A stretch of DNA of 64,000 bases from the NCBI GenBank assembly GCA_963969595.1, contig OZ018412.1:7442501-7506500 (forward strand). Direction: 5' to 3'. Position numbers and translations under genes: made by a program. This document shows, one piece after another, positions 24,641 to 36,265 of this stretch (positions within the stretch are counted from its first letter, which is position 1; each line of letters starts with the position of its first letter). The notes below the pieces were generated by a model. That model was not told where the DNA came from. It worked only from the letters and a program-made list of their open reading frames with translations, and searched no databases. Source of the DNA: Neckera pumila. Lineage: Eukaryota > Streptophyta > Bryopsida > Hypnales > Neckeraceae.

Positions 24641-25738
24641 TTGAACACCTAAAAACTCAAGGCATTTTTTGGCTCCAAAACCACTGAAAATTGCCATTTT
24701 TGCTATGCTCATTGACAAAGTTTTGAAAAATGTTTTTTTGAAAATGTAACCATAAGATCTTGAAGTAAGAACTTTTGTAAGAAAATGTGGTGAAGGTTTC
24801 ATGAGGTTTTACTGTACGGATTGAAAAATAGTTGCATTCAAAGCCAATGTTTTATTTTCCCCCATTGAGCTTTAGAATTTCAGATGCCTTTGACCAACTT
24901 GTGCTGAATTTTTTTGCACTACCCACTATAGGGTCAATTTTTTTTCTTAAAGGTAATCAAGTAAGGCATATGGAAACCAATTTTCATGGCAATCCAATGT
25001 ACCTAACACATGTAAAAAAATCTTCTAATGCCACAATGTCCCAAGAGTTGGCAATGCACTAGGCCATTTTTGAACCAAATTTCCCACCATATACTTAGAG
25101 GTATAGAAAATCTATAGATACAAAGATATACTCATATTTGACACGTGGGAAAAAACATTTTGAAAACTTTTAAAATCTCAAATTTCTATGAACTTCTGAA
25201 GTCTGTAGTGGCTCCTACAAGCTTACAGAGTGGGCAACCCTTGTAGAAAGGGCCCTCAGATGTTTCCAATAAGTTCCCGGCAAGTTCCCATGCTATTCTA
25301 CTTCCAAAGAACTTCTTTCCATGATTTCTATCCAACTAGTTTTCTCCCTTTTGCTATTGATTCTAGATGGCTTGGCTAATGAAGGCACATTGATTTCTAA
25401 TTGAAAAAAATTAGTTGGACACATGTCCATGGCCTCACGGCTTATGCTAAGAAACGCTGCCTTCCCAATTGGTTCTTGTCTTGCTCGCCTCTGATGCGCC
25501 TCTACAATCAAAGACATACTGCCTTGCCCTAGTTGCCCTATGAATTGTTTTTGGCGAAAAAAACATCATAACTTCTACAATATAAGTTGGATTTTGATGA
25601 AAATTATATGTACACAAAAGTTGTGAGAATCTACACACACACAAAAAGTTTAAAAAAATCGGGTCAAAATTTAGATTCAACGAGCTTGCTTGAAATTCCA
25701 AGAGTCTTCTAAGGAGACTTTGGTCCTTTAGGAGTTAG
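24641..25738 (-). mobile_element. TTAA-type element, copy G, degraded, reverse
   Basis: On the plus strand it begins TTGA then acctaaaaactcaagg followed by ttttttggctccaaaaccac, the reverse of copy B's right end. It ends tttggtcctttaggag then TTAG. Both TTAA sites are one base off. At 1.1 kb it is longer than other copies and may contain an unrelated insert. Confidence 0.55.
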
Positions 25739-27127
25739 GGCTCGTAGGCTCATGTCTATGCTCTCACGCACTAGCATCATTAGAACTTGGAGTTGACTTG
25801 ATTATCCAATGAACTTTTTTTTTTTTTGTTGGCAATATGTTTTGAACATGTCCCAACTCAGCCCATGCTGTGGGGACTTCTCTTGGTTGTGCACACCACT
25901 TTCACAAAGCATGCCAACTCAGAGATGCCTTGGAGATTTAGTTGCCCTACATACGGTGGCAATGCTTTTAACAATTTCTTAGATACTTTGTTAGCAAATT
26001 AGAGCAGCTAAATTTCTAAGCATTATTTGTATACTATGTGAAGATACTAGGAGGATTTGAAGTTTGTTTTGGTAGATGACCTAAAATTTAAACTAGTTAG
26101 GGTGGTAAGGTGGTATATATCATTAAAATCACCCTATTAATACTCATTGTGCAAGACTTTAGGGAGTTGTATAAAGGAACATGTCTCAATTAGGAGTATA
26201 TACTTTTCAAACAATTATTGAACTCTCAAAAATCTTATTCTTTGTTTTCATTCACAATTTTGGAATGACTTTTTATTGTTTATTACTCTATTTGGGTGCA
26301 CATGGGCCTTGAACTAAAATGGGGTGTCCTATAACTACCCTTGCTCTTTGAATTGCACCTATAATCTGAACTAAAATGGCTACTGTATTAAAATGGTGCC
26401 TTTGTTAAATGAGGGCATTATGAAGTACACAAGGGGTAGTAGTTTTAGGTGAGTAAAAAAGATGGAAGTAGGTACATTTAGAGATCTATTAGAAGAATTC
26501 TTTGCAAATTTGGTCCTTAGAATTCTATTCAACCACGATTTGTTCACCACTCATGTGTCATAAAGTCAAGATTCAAAATTTGTCTGAACATGGTATTTTT
26601 AATCCTGCTGTATAATATAATTTCTAATAAACCTCACTCTTTGAAGTAATAAACCTCACTCTTTGAAGTAATAAACCTCTTTGATGTAATTTTACTAGTC
26701 AGTCTTGGCTTTGACTACTTATAGAATGTAATAAGTGATTGCCATGCAGCCATAGTCTGTGTGTGTGAGAGAGTGGGGAAGGTGTTGTTTTGTGGCTCAA
26801 GTTGCCTTCTATGTGTGCAACACGTCCAATGTTTTTTGTTTGTACAATACGTGTCTAATGTTCTTTGATTAACATAGTACAATATGAAAATCCTTGTGAA
26901 CTCATTGATGCAATGACTGCAAAATTTATTAATGCAATGACCCTCCCAAATTGTAATAACCTCTCTAAGGTAATGTGTTAGACTAGTTTCGGCCTTCTTA
27001 CTTATTAAAAGTTCAATTGTATACCTATCATCAATCAAACTATAGTTTATGGTTTATGCAATAGTGAAAATATATAATTATATTCAAGATGTGAAGTGCA
27101 ATACCTTTGTATTTTTAAAATATTTCC
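25739..27127. other. Intergenic DNA, no gene recognised
   Basis: AT-rich DNA with no recognisable frame. 26626-26690 carries a 22-bp direct repeat (aataaacctcactctttgaagt) in about 2.7 units. Confidence 0.5.
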
Positions 27128-28310
27128 TTAACCCCTAAAGGACCAACAAGCGTTTTTTGGCTGTATAGAATTTTTGGGTAGGTATTTACGACTAGAGATT
27201 TCCATATTTTTGGCTGATATTTTAATAGAAGGTGGGGGCAAGGAATATCTTTCATGTGCACCAAATTTCATGACATTTGGAAATACGAGTCAAAAGTTAT
27301 GGCTTAATATGTTACTTTTTTTTGTAGCTGGGTAGTCCGAGTAGATAAAAAAAAATCACTTTTCATGAAAAAAAATTTGAAATTGGTTTTTTAGAGTTAT
27401 ATATAGGTTAAAAGCTTTGAATCATCCCATTTTGATCAATGAGTCAAAAGTTATGAAGATTTTAAGTTTGTAGGTAGTTATGGATTCTCTACTCTAAAAT
27501 AAATTTTGAAGTCCTTTATCTTACTCAATTTTCAATATTTTTTGAAAAAAATAAAACCGTAGGATGTAGATTATTTATTACAACATTGCCACCAGCCCTT
27601 TTTTTTTTGGCACCACGGGGCCAGATAGCACCATTTCAAAATAAATGTCTACTTTTCGCCAGAAATTTTTAGTTTCTATTAAAAATGTGGATGAAGTTGC
27701 CAAATTTGGATGAAAAAGTGCATGAATATGATTGAAAAGTGTTTTTTGGTCCAAAAGATGGATGACTGTAGAAATACAATGCTTCACCAAATTTTAAGTG
27801 ATTGCCATCTTGGTACTTTTTCAAAAATAAAAAAAAAGGGCTAATTGCCAACATTGGGATTAGCATTTTTGAATTCCATAATGAAATTCTTGACATTTTT
27901 GTATTTTGAATGATTCTCTACTACTATCTACTTACTATTTTTTTCCTATATGTTGTACAATTCCAAATGAAGTGAAAATTTTCAAGCATGTAGCCAACTT
28001 GTCTAGGAAAAAGAATCCAAAGGAGCACCATCATTTTGGAAATTTTTTCATCAAAAAGTGAGCTTGTAAAGTGTTGCTGCCTTGTTTTTTGCAATGCCCC
28101 AAAAATGGTTTTAGTGAATTTGAATGCTTATATCTTGCAAATCCACACGGTGGAAATTCCTGAAATTTTTAGTATATGTTCTCAAGTCACCATAATACAA
28201 GATCCTATGGTTACATGTGTCAAAAAAGTTTTTTTTTCAAAAATTGGATACTTGTACTAAAAATGGCAATTTTTGAGCGTTTTCGGTGAGAACATACTCA
28301 TGGAACTTAA
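27128..28310 (+). mobile_element. TTAA-flanked element, copy H, with nested insertion
   Basis: It begins TTAA then cccctaaaggaccaacaag. The right end reads tcatggaac then TTAA, so the terminal ctttagggg has been lost. It is interrupted at about 27594-27843 by another element; without that insert the length is near that of copy F. Confidence 0.75.
27594..27843. mobile_element. MULE-like MITE nested in TTAA copy H
   Basis: The ends are agccctttttttttt and aaaaaaaaagggct. It is bordered by attgccacc on the left (27585-27593) and attgccaac on the right (27844-27852), a nine-base duplication with one difference. Nine-base duplications are typical of Mutator-like elements. The uninterrupted host sequence is seen in copy F. 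Confidence 0.65.
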
Positions 28311-28671
28311 AAAACACAAAACCATTTATAGACAGGAACCATGAGCACTTTAGAAAAATCCATAATCAAATAGTATTTTACCATTTCTCTCTAATAATAC
28401 CTAAAAATGCATTTCAAAATTCATTTCCTCAAAGTGCAATCCTATTCAATGCAAAATTTAATTTTATCTACCCGTCTCATTCTTCAAGATCTATAAATTG
28501 CTAATATCATGAATTGAAAATTTGTGGAAGCGTCTCCTTTGTCACCCCATGCATTTGCACCACTCACTTAACCCTAACAATTTCATCCTTACTTTAACAA
28601 AAAAGGACAAAACATTGGTGAAATTGGGATGAATTCATAGGGATCAAAATTAAGCTTGTTCAAATTGGCTA

Positions 28672-28966
28672 AAGTAGGTAAGCTTATACTCCAAATTGCA
28701 CCTTGCCTTAACTACCATTATCACTCAAAAGCAGTTACATCTCTAAAATCAATACTTACTTATGTTGAAGAAACAATCCTAGAACATTTATCAAAAACAA
28801 CTTTGATCTTTCATAATTCTTGCATATAATATCCAAATGTCATACTCTTTGGTGCGTTGGAACCTCTTTTCACTTGCAAACAAGATTATCAATGAAAATT
28901 TGGCCAATATAATAACAATAAATAGGTGCAATAGCAAAAAGTGGTGGTTTTATAGGTACCCTATCT
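28672..28966. mobile_element. Degraded TA-flanked inverted-repeat element
   Basis: The ends TA|aagtaggtaagc and ggtaccctatct|TA are diverged forms of the aggtgggtacaccc ends. The interior phrase atatccaaatgtcat...cttttggtgcgttggaacc is shared with the copies at 7474 and 29192. Confidence 0.55.
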
Positions 28967-29191
28967 TATGTGTACAGTTTAGGCGTCTTAAAGACCAAGT
29001 GACTATGAAATTTTTCTTACTGTTCATTTAAGTGTAGTTTAACTTGTCAAGTTCAATCCCTGTTTCAATAGGGGGCAACAATAAGTTACAATCCCACCCC
29101 AGACAAGCTTGAAAAGACAAGTTGCCACATCCATTCCTGTTTGACAAATTGATCACGGTACCAGTCCAGTACTTGGTCTGGATCTAACTTA

Positions 29192-29463
29192 AGGTGGGTA
29201 CACCCAAATGCGCCACTGACCTTAAACCGCCATCTATACTCTCTGTACATTTCCAAAATCAGTTCTGTACCTATGTGCAAGAAACGCTTTTAGAACTCAA
29301 CTTTGTTCTTTAATAACTTTTGCATACAATATCCAAATGCTACGTTCTTTGATGCATTGGAACCTCCTTTCACTTATCAACAAGACAATAGGAAAATCTG
29401 ACCAGCCTAGTAGTAGTAAGTAGGCACAGTACCAATTTGTGGCGGTTTTGGGTGTACCCACCT
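29192..29463. mobile_element. TA-flanked inverted-repeat element, 272 bp
   Basis: The ends are TA|aggtgggtacacccaaa and tttgggtgtacccacct|TA, perfect over 17 bases. It is the cleanest copy of this family. A TA target duplication is typical of Tc1/mariner-type elements; no transposase is present. Confidence 0.8.
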
Positions 29464-32400
29464 TATGTCCTCTGGATGGGCACCCCTTTTTGATGCGCCT
29501 GTGAATCCGTTTTTTGCCCATCACTCGCTGCACCCAAGGCTGCAATCCCAGACCCCAATCAGCAAAAGCAATGAGAAATTGTACCTTACAGCATTTGGGT
29601 TTCCTATGGATGGATTTATGTCGGAGTGGGCACAGGTGACTATTAAGGAGAAGTGTTCCTTGTGATGATGATCAAAGTGGGGTCAGGTGCCAACCAGGTT
29701 CTGAATCAGATGGTTTTCAAGCCCCGGTTGGTCACGCCACTTGAGCACATGAGGATGTTTGGCTGTAACACACTGAATTTGCACAGATCTGATGTGAGAA
29801 TGCCAATTGATTTGAAGAGAGCCCAACTCCAGAATCTGTCACCACATGTTAAGCTTAGAGGGTGCTCAGTCAGTTTGGCAATGAATTCTCTTCAACATTG
29901 GCTTTTGAAAATTTGAACATTAGGTAGTAGCTCCATGAATGGCTGTAACATTTGTAAACCCACCCTATGTATTTCATCATGCAAGCCTTTGTTGCAGCAG
30001 CAGAGAGAGAGAGATTTATTTGAATGCAATGATTTACTACACAATGGTCTTGTTGATAGAATAGTCTGTTTGAAAGTACCATCGTAACATGAACCATAGG
30101 GTCGGAAATTCAAGAATGTTATATGTAATGACAATGAGTGGAAGGTAATCCTGTAGAAGGTATTGTGTGAAGTCGTCAAAAGATTTAAACTGAAAGCAGT
30201 GTGCAAAAAGACCAAGTTATTTGAGTCAGAAATTTGAGTAATGCAAAAACTGGCAGTGCCACTATTTTAGTAGCACACAATAATTATTGCAAGTGATGTG
30301 CAATAAGACGTCGTGGGTGTGCATCCCAAGCATTGAGATGCTGACATGTGCATTACTACTATACTCAATCTAGCATAGCCACTACCACCAACAAAAAAAA
30401 TAAAATGCTCGGGAACATATTCAAACAAGTCGTATTTGTTAAAAGTACAAAACGAATGACGGTGTGCCACAAATATGTGCTTCCCTAAAGGGTAGTAGGC
30501 AGCTTTGATTATTTTTTTTGTAGCACCCCCTGCTTGAATTATTGAACCCAGTTGGTGGAACTCATAACTTTGAAGCACAAACTTTTTTAAAGTTGGATTT
30601 GTGGTGTTGCAGATTGAGCAGCAGTAGTGAAAACTGGGGCATGTCCTCTGGCCACACATTGTTGTAGATGCAGGACTCATGGTGGAAATGAAGACACTTT
30701 TCTTCCATTAGTATCCCCAAAGGAAAAGATGTGATTAGATTGTATTTATTTCCGCATTTTATCACACAATGCTCAGGGCTTGTTCAAACATATTTTTGGA
30801 TATATGCAGCCAAAGGTTAATTCTTGTGTGATGAGCATGAACATGGTCATATTTATTTGCCATAACCACATGGAATACCAGCTTACAGAACATTTACTCA
30901 ATTAATATTCTTCCACTAGTTTGATTTAAACTGTGAAGAGCATCACTACCAACATGCATCAGTTGCAAGTTACCTACAGCTTTGCAGAGTCAAGGAGTCT
31001 CATGGTAGAGTTTGATAGTAGAACAGTTTTGCACCAAAAACTTATATGGGGTAATTTTAAATCTCAGGTGTAGTCCGAGCTTGTGTGTGCTGAATTTCAA
31101 TGCTGACTTAGTTGAAAAATGATCCTGGTGTACTTCACATGGTTTACCTTGCTTGGCAATCAAAGGACAACATTGCGACAAACCCAAAAGCTGCAAGGCA
31201 TAGTTTCTAAGGTAAGGTAGGGACCATGCCTGTGATGAGGTCTCCTTTCCAATAGTAAGACATGAGTACAGGCCATCAGTGGGAGTGCGCCTACTCACGT
31301 GCACGTTAAAAATGTTCTTTTGGTTTCATGTATCATACACTGTTTTGAGCTCAAAATGGTGTTACATCTACCATCTAGAATATTGAGATATTTGGAAGCA
31401 AATCACTGATTAACAATTTAGAAAAAAATTCTTTGTGTGGGTGAAACTTTGTATCCCAACATTATTAAGTGATGACACAAAATAGAATAGAAACCATAGT
31501 GAAGCTTCTGTAAACCTATTCCTCGCACATTATACGTTTTGACACTTACTGTCACGTGTGCAACTGCACAGGTAAGTCTTAGGTTCTCTAATCTGCAATA
31601 ATTTGCAAATTTCTTTATCCCACTGTTTCTGGTTGCATTAGCAGCACTCACCATACTGTCAGCTTGAGTCAAGTTTTTTTCTTTCCAAACATCTATTGTG
31701 CAGTATTAAGAACTCTCTGAATTTCACCAAGACTGAAGTGAACTTTGTTCCTGCGACACACGTGTAATGTGGAGGTCACTAGATTCACAGCTAACAGCCA
31801 TTAAATTACAGTAGGAGTTACATACTTTGCAGCTGTTTTAAAAGAAGTCTGCCTAGATCATCAATTAAAGTACTACAAAAATGCAATCAACGGTTCAAAT
31901 GTTTGAATCATCCCATGCAGGTTTTCACCATGAAATTAAGCAGCAATGGTGGAAATAAAACTTTTTGAAAGAGTGCCAATGAAAAATATGCCAATATGAT
32001 CCAATTCAATTCACTTTTTATACTGAGAAACATCCGCAAATCTGGGGTTTCTGCATCTGATTAATAGATCAGTCAGGGAAGATTGAAACCCAATATACCA
32101 GTCATAATTGCAGGCTCCATAACATACCATATTCCTGTAATTATCTGTACTCAAGAGTCCCACCCAAGCAATGCTCAACTTCAGACCATTTCTTGGGACC
32201 ACAACATCTTGAACCATACAAAGGGCTCAAGTTGCCTCCCCAGGATTCGTGGGAGAAATCCCTACATTTGCATAAGCCACTGGAGTGTCGAATGACGTGA
32301 CACAAGATGCTTTGAACCCTGGAAAGAAATCGAGAATCTTTTGTACATGGCAATGACATGTTGCCCTGGTTCTCCTCGATCAACTTGGAATATCGATTCA

Positions 32401-32929
32401 CCCATGTCCTACAAAACCTCAAAACATACGTCGCCTTGATCTAAATGCACCTACCAAGAGCTATAACTGCGTCATTAAACAATCTATTCTGAAACTCACA
32501 CGATTCATACATACAAGACACCAAATTCAAGCTTCTGCTATTACGAGCACTTGAAAAATCAGAGGGTAGACGGCCATCTTCATCTTCCAATGTTGCTGTG
32601 CCTTTTCAATATCATGTATAATAATTCTTGGGGTCAGGAATGGGTGGATTGAGGATACATGAACAACCCACTTCTTTCATTTTGTCACCGCATCATTTTG
32701 TCGCTGATCATATTAAAAAGAAACTGCAAGAATTGAAACAGAGATGTGACTTCAGAATTAATCACGAAAATCTTGTCATTCTCTACCTGTCCAGTCCAGT
32801 TGCATTAGGCAGCATAATCCAGAAACAATAAAGGCAAACATGCTTCAGTAGAGATTGTACGAATCAGAGCAGTTATCCAGACGCAAGCACATTGGTAAAT
32901 ATGATGCGAAATCAATTCAGACAATATAT
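29464..32929. other. Intergenic DNA, no gene recognised
   Basis: Several minus-strand open frames of 60-137 codons occur (for example 30267-30680 and 32141-32422). None shows a domain I recognise, and I could not chain them by splice sites. A GA run (gagagagagag) lies near 30003-30013. Confidence 0.4.
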
Positions 32930-34701
32930 GGTGACAGTGGAGCAATAGGAACATCGTTGGCGATCTCCACTTTTATGTCACCAGCCTTGTATAATTCGAA
33001 GAGAAGTTGTGAACCTTCTAGAAGCTCTTCTCGGTGCTTTCCGTAGTCCCCCAAAACGGGGACTGCCACTGAGAAACTTCGCCTCCCTGTGCCAAATGCA
33101 GATACTGTGTCAGTTTTGTAGGCCGCTTCAGTACGCAAGGGCTCATGAAAATATGCTTGCCACCGGACCATTGTAAGCATACGCACGGAACACAGAATGT
33201 GTGCAGTTTCTTCTTCTAGTGTTTGCCGAACAAGGATGGGTACAGACTACTGATGTTTAATATCATTGTTGGAAATTAATAAAGAAAAATCTACAACTCT
33301 AACCTCATGTTCAGGAATCCGGAGTGCACCAATATGTCTACAGGTACAACTATCATAGCACGGTTGTCGGCTTCTTTAGTTCAAGACGGGAGAATTTCCA
33401 AAACGGTCTACCATCAGGGCTGTAGGAATTTCCGTCAAAACAAGACGTTGAAGTTGAGCTCAAATCAATGCAAGTTTGATAAATCAGAAACACAAGTTTA
33501 AGGATTCACTCATCTTTAGTCAAGGAACTCTATAGGCTTAGGAATGGCAACGATGTATACTCACCCCACTCTGATCACATTGCCTTGGGGGAACAAATAG
33601 ACTTCAAAATGCGTCTATAACTTGTCACGTGGAAGTTGCCCAATCAGATGGGTACCCAACATGACAGATTCTCTGTATATACAAAATACTGCGCAATTAT
33701 GGAGTGTAATTCGAGAGGGTTGAGTGTAACTCTCCTCACATGTGTTCTATACTCGAAATGTGGAAGTTGTCCAATCAGATCTGCACTCAACATGACAGAC
33801 TCTCAAATACGCAACGCAGCAGTTTCGTCGTCGGAAACATTCAAGTTAGACAGCTTGTTGGCAATACACTAGCCTCACTGGAGGCTCCCTTGTTGGGTGG
33901 GTTTACGTAGCCGACTCGCCTACCTATTCGGTAATCCAACACTCAGTACCTGAAGAATCCAAGCACACGATTACAAACAAGGCTTGCAGAAAATCTTCAA
34001 ATATTTGCGCTGGACACAAGGATGCCAGTGTACGGTATTAGTAAAAGTTATAAAGTCACTTAGACGTCTAAGAGTTGATTGATAAGTCTCACCCCGATTT
34101 TTCAACTGGTGTTTCACTTTGAACTCCTATAAAATGAGTGTAAATGTAAATTCAATGGAGTACACTCTATGTTTCTAGACAAATTGCACCTCCCATAAAT
34201 CCACATATTCAATCAATTTAAATGTTAGGGTGCACAACAAAAGATATGGAAGTTGGACGATGAAAATCAGTTCACCCTCGAGAAGAGTATATTTGACGAT
34301 TCAATGAAGTATTCAGAAGAGTAGCAGAACGATTGATTCCCCTAGCAACGAATCACATTAAGCATCGGAGTCGAACAGTATGAGATACCAAGATGAAAGT
34401 GAGGGTGAACTTCCAAACTTCCAATCAAAGATGCTTTCAAAAGCCGATGAGAACTAAGGGTTGCAGGTGTACATTGATACCTAGTTCAGTGATAACACCA
34501 ACAGCGCTGCTGCCAGGGGTGAATATTGAATGACGGCCATGATAGCCTCCTCCTGTACAGAATAATCCTCCACATCCGGGTTATTGAACCCAATGGCAGT
34601 GATCGAAGTTCCACTTCATTGCAACCAGGATGAGGCAGCGCAACCTCTTCAAGTTGGGGATGGTGACGGCCTCCGACCGTATGCACACGCAGAGCTTTTA
34701 T
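32930..34701 (-). pseudogene. Decayed quinone oxidoreductase (zeta-crystallin-type MDR) gene
   Basis: Pieces of an NADPH:quinone oxidoreductase follow in the right order on the minus strand. The N-terminal piece (from 34701) reads KALRVHTVGG then LEEVALPHPGCNEVELRS; then, in two other frames, GFNNPDVEDY and SIFTPGSSAVGVITELG. Near 33920-33790 there are RRVGYVNPPNKG and NVSDDETAALRI followed by a stop. Near 33400-33310 there is VPVDILVHSGF after an in-frame stop. Near 33085-32935 there is HREELLEGSQLLFELYKAG then DIKVEI. These match the usual family landmarks: PGxxEV, FTPGxxxxGVI, GDxV, VPxxDIL and REELL...LF. At least two frameshifts and several stops break it, and the codon at the expected start is ATA. 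Family members reduce quinones or enals with NADPH. A telomere-like box (aaaccctaaaacc) lies just outside the old start, near 34738, as in many plant promoters. Confidence 0.65.
33629..33815. repeat. Direct duplication with 129-base spacing
   Basis: The phrase gtggaagttgcccaatcagat, followed by caacatgacagattctc, recurs as gtggaagttgtccaatcagat and caacatgacagactctc. It lies between pieces of the decayed oxidoreductase gene, probably in a former intron. Confidence 0.75.
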
Positions 34702-35357
34702 TATGCTTCTTCTTCTTCTCTGCTAAAACTGGCCCCCAAACCCTAAAACCTCAGTCAAGCACTCAGTAAATGCTCTCAGGAACTATCCATTTTCAGGATG
34801 AATGACATTGTTAATTTACCTCAAAATCGTGGAAATTCACCGGCAAAGTCCTTGTTGATGTGACTTGACTCTTGCAAATTTGGGCGATTCCAAGAATGAC
34901 TGGGCAGTACGCTCTATGCGTGACACTCCTAATGTGACATTCTCTTGTTAGTAAATTCTGGAGTTTTATCCTGTTGAAATGAAATTTGAACCCTAAATGA
35001 TTATCCCCATTTCAGAAGCATGGTGCCGTGAATCTCTGTAAGAAAAACGGAGCTTTTGCAATGTTAAAACAACATTCAAACCCTAAAACCCTAAATCCTA
35101 AGAAGGAGAAGCTTAATAAGTAAAAATGGGCCTCATCACATTCCTCACATGGCACAATAGTAGCGAGTCATTCTTGGGTTCGCCCATTTCAACTTGCAAA
35201 TTGAGAGTACAGGCAACCAAGTCATTGCTATCGGCGTTCTTTGAAAATGCTGATTACAACCCTGATTTGCATTGGCCAATCAACGTTGATGCAATCTACG
35301 TAATCAAGAGCATATTCAAGCCTAGGTCGGCGTGTCAGTACAACATTGCCAATGACT
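34702..35357. other. Intergenic DNA with telomere-like boxes
   Basis: No gene is recognised. Short telomere-like strings (aaaccctaaaaccctaaatcc) occur near 34738 and 35076. These look like promoter-type telo-boxes rather than an interstitial telomere array. Confidence 0.45.
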
Positions 35358-36000
35358 GTGAAACCTAAACTACCATACGTACCTTCAATGGCTCTCTATC
35401 AATTCCACCGAGCTGCTACAAGCGCATCGCCTCGCACTGTTGTAATGAACTAATCCTTCCACAGAAAACAGGGAAACGTCTTCACAAGAACAGCTTTGAA
35501 TTTACTGAATTGTGTATCTCAGTCTAGGGCAGGAACACGGAGAGGATGTTGCTCCAAACCGAGAACTATTCTGTACTTTAGAATGTCGGTATGGTCAACA
35601 GGTTGTGCCGTAAAAGAACACCTCTTCAAAAGCGCAGCGGCGCAGCCCTCAGTCATGGTGACGCAGTAACTTAGTGGACCCTACTTAGTGAAACCTAAAC
35701 TAACATACGTACCTTCAATGGCTCTTAATCAATTCTACCGAGCTGCCACAAGCGCATCGCCTCGCACTGTTGCAATGAACTAATCATTCCACAGAAAACA
35801 GGGAAACGTCTTCACAAGAACAGCTTTGAATTTTCTGAATTGTGTATCTCAGTTTAGGTTGCTCCTCACCGAGAACTATTTTGTACTGTAGAATGTCGAT
35901 ATGGTCAACAGGGTGTGCCGTAATGAACACCTCTTCAAAAGCGCAGCGGCGCAGCCCTCCATCACGGTGACGCACTAATGTTACCAGACGTTTTCTCTTC
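35358..36000. repeat. Tandem duplication, about 330-bp unit
   Basis: The unit starts gtgaaacctaaactaccatac at 35358 and again, with small changes, at 35688. Shared phrases run throughout, including cgcatcgcctcgcactgttg, acagggaaacgtcttcac and caaaagcgcagcggcgcag. The second copy has lost about 20 bases near 35860. A minus-strand open frame of about 95 codons (35784-36071) runs through the second copy but is broken in the first; I do not recognise it. Confidence 0.85.
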
Positions 36001-36163
36001 CTAGCTTTGACATGATTGTTCAGTACGGTAACCAAATAATCGAAGCCTGCTATGAATGATAGCAGTTCCAATTTCCATCTTACTGTGCAATTAAAGTCGT
36101 GCTGTGCATCCTCTCCTTCAATTGCAGCAATAGCTTGGGTATTCGGAGACTTATATCGAGAGG

Positions 36164-36169
36164 TATATA
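36164..36169 (+). promoter_or_regulatory. Possible TATA box of the dehydrogenase gene
   Basis: TATATA in the context gaggtatatacaagg lies about 100 bases before the ATG at 36266. The spacing suits a TATA box with a leader of about 70 bases. The motif is short and could be chance. Confidence 0.35.
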
Positions 36170-36265
36170 CAAGGGGACTTATACTGACTTACACAGGACG
36201 GACATAGAGCTCTTTCAATTCGTTCAGGATCAAATTAGACTGTTGTGGCGTTGTTGGGTTGAAAA

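Noticed and set aside
30267..30680. 137-codon minus-strand frame, Cys-rich at its start
   Set aside because: Cys spacing matches no zinc-binding family I know, and no neighbouring exons could be joined. Left as unassigned.
34738..35105. Telomere-like aaaccctaaaaccctaaa strings
   Set aside because: Only two or three units each and near a former gene start, so they are promoter telo-boxes rather than an interstitial telomere or chromosome end.
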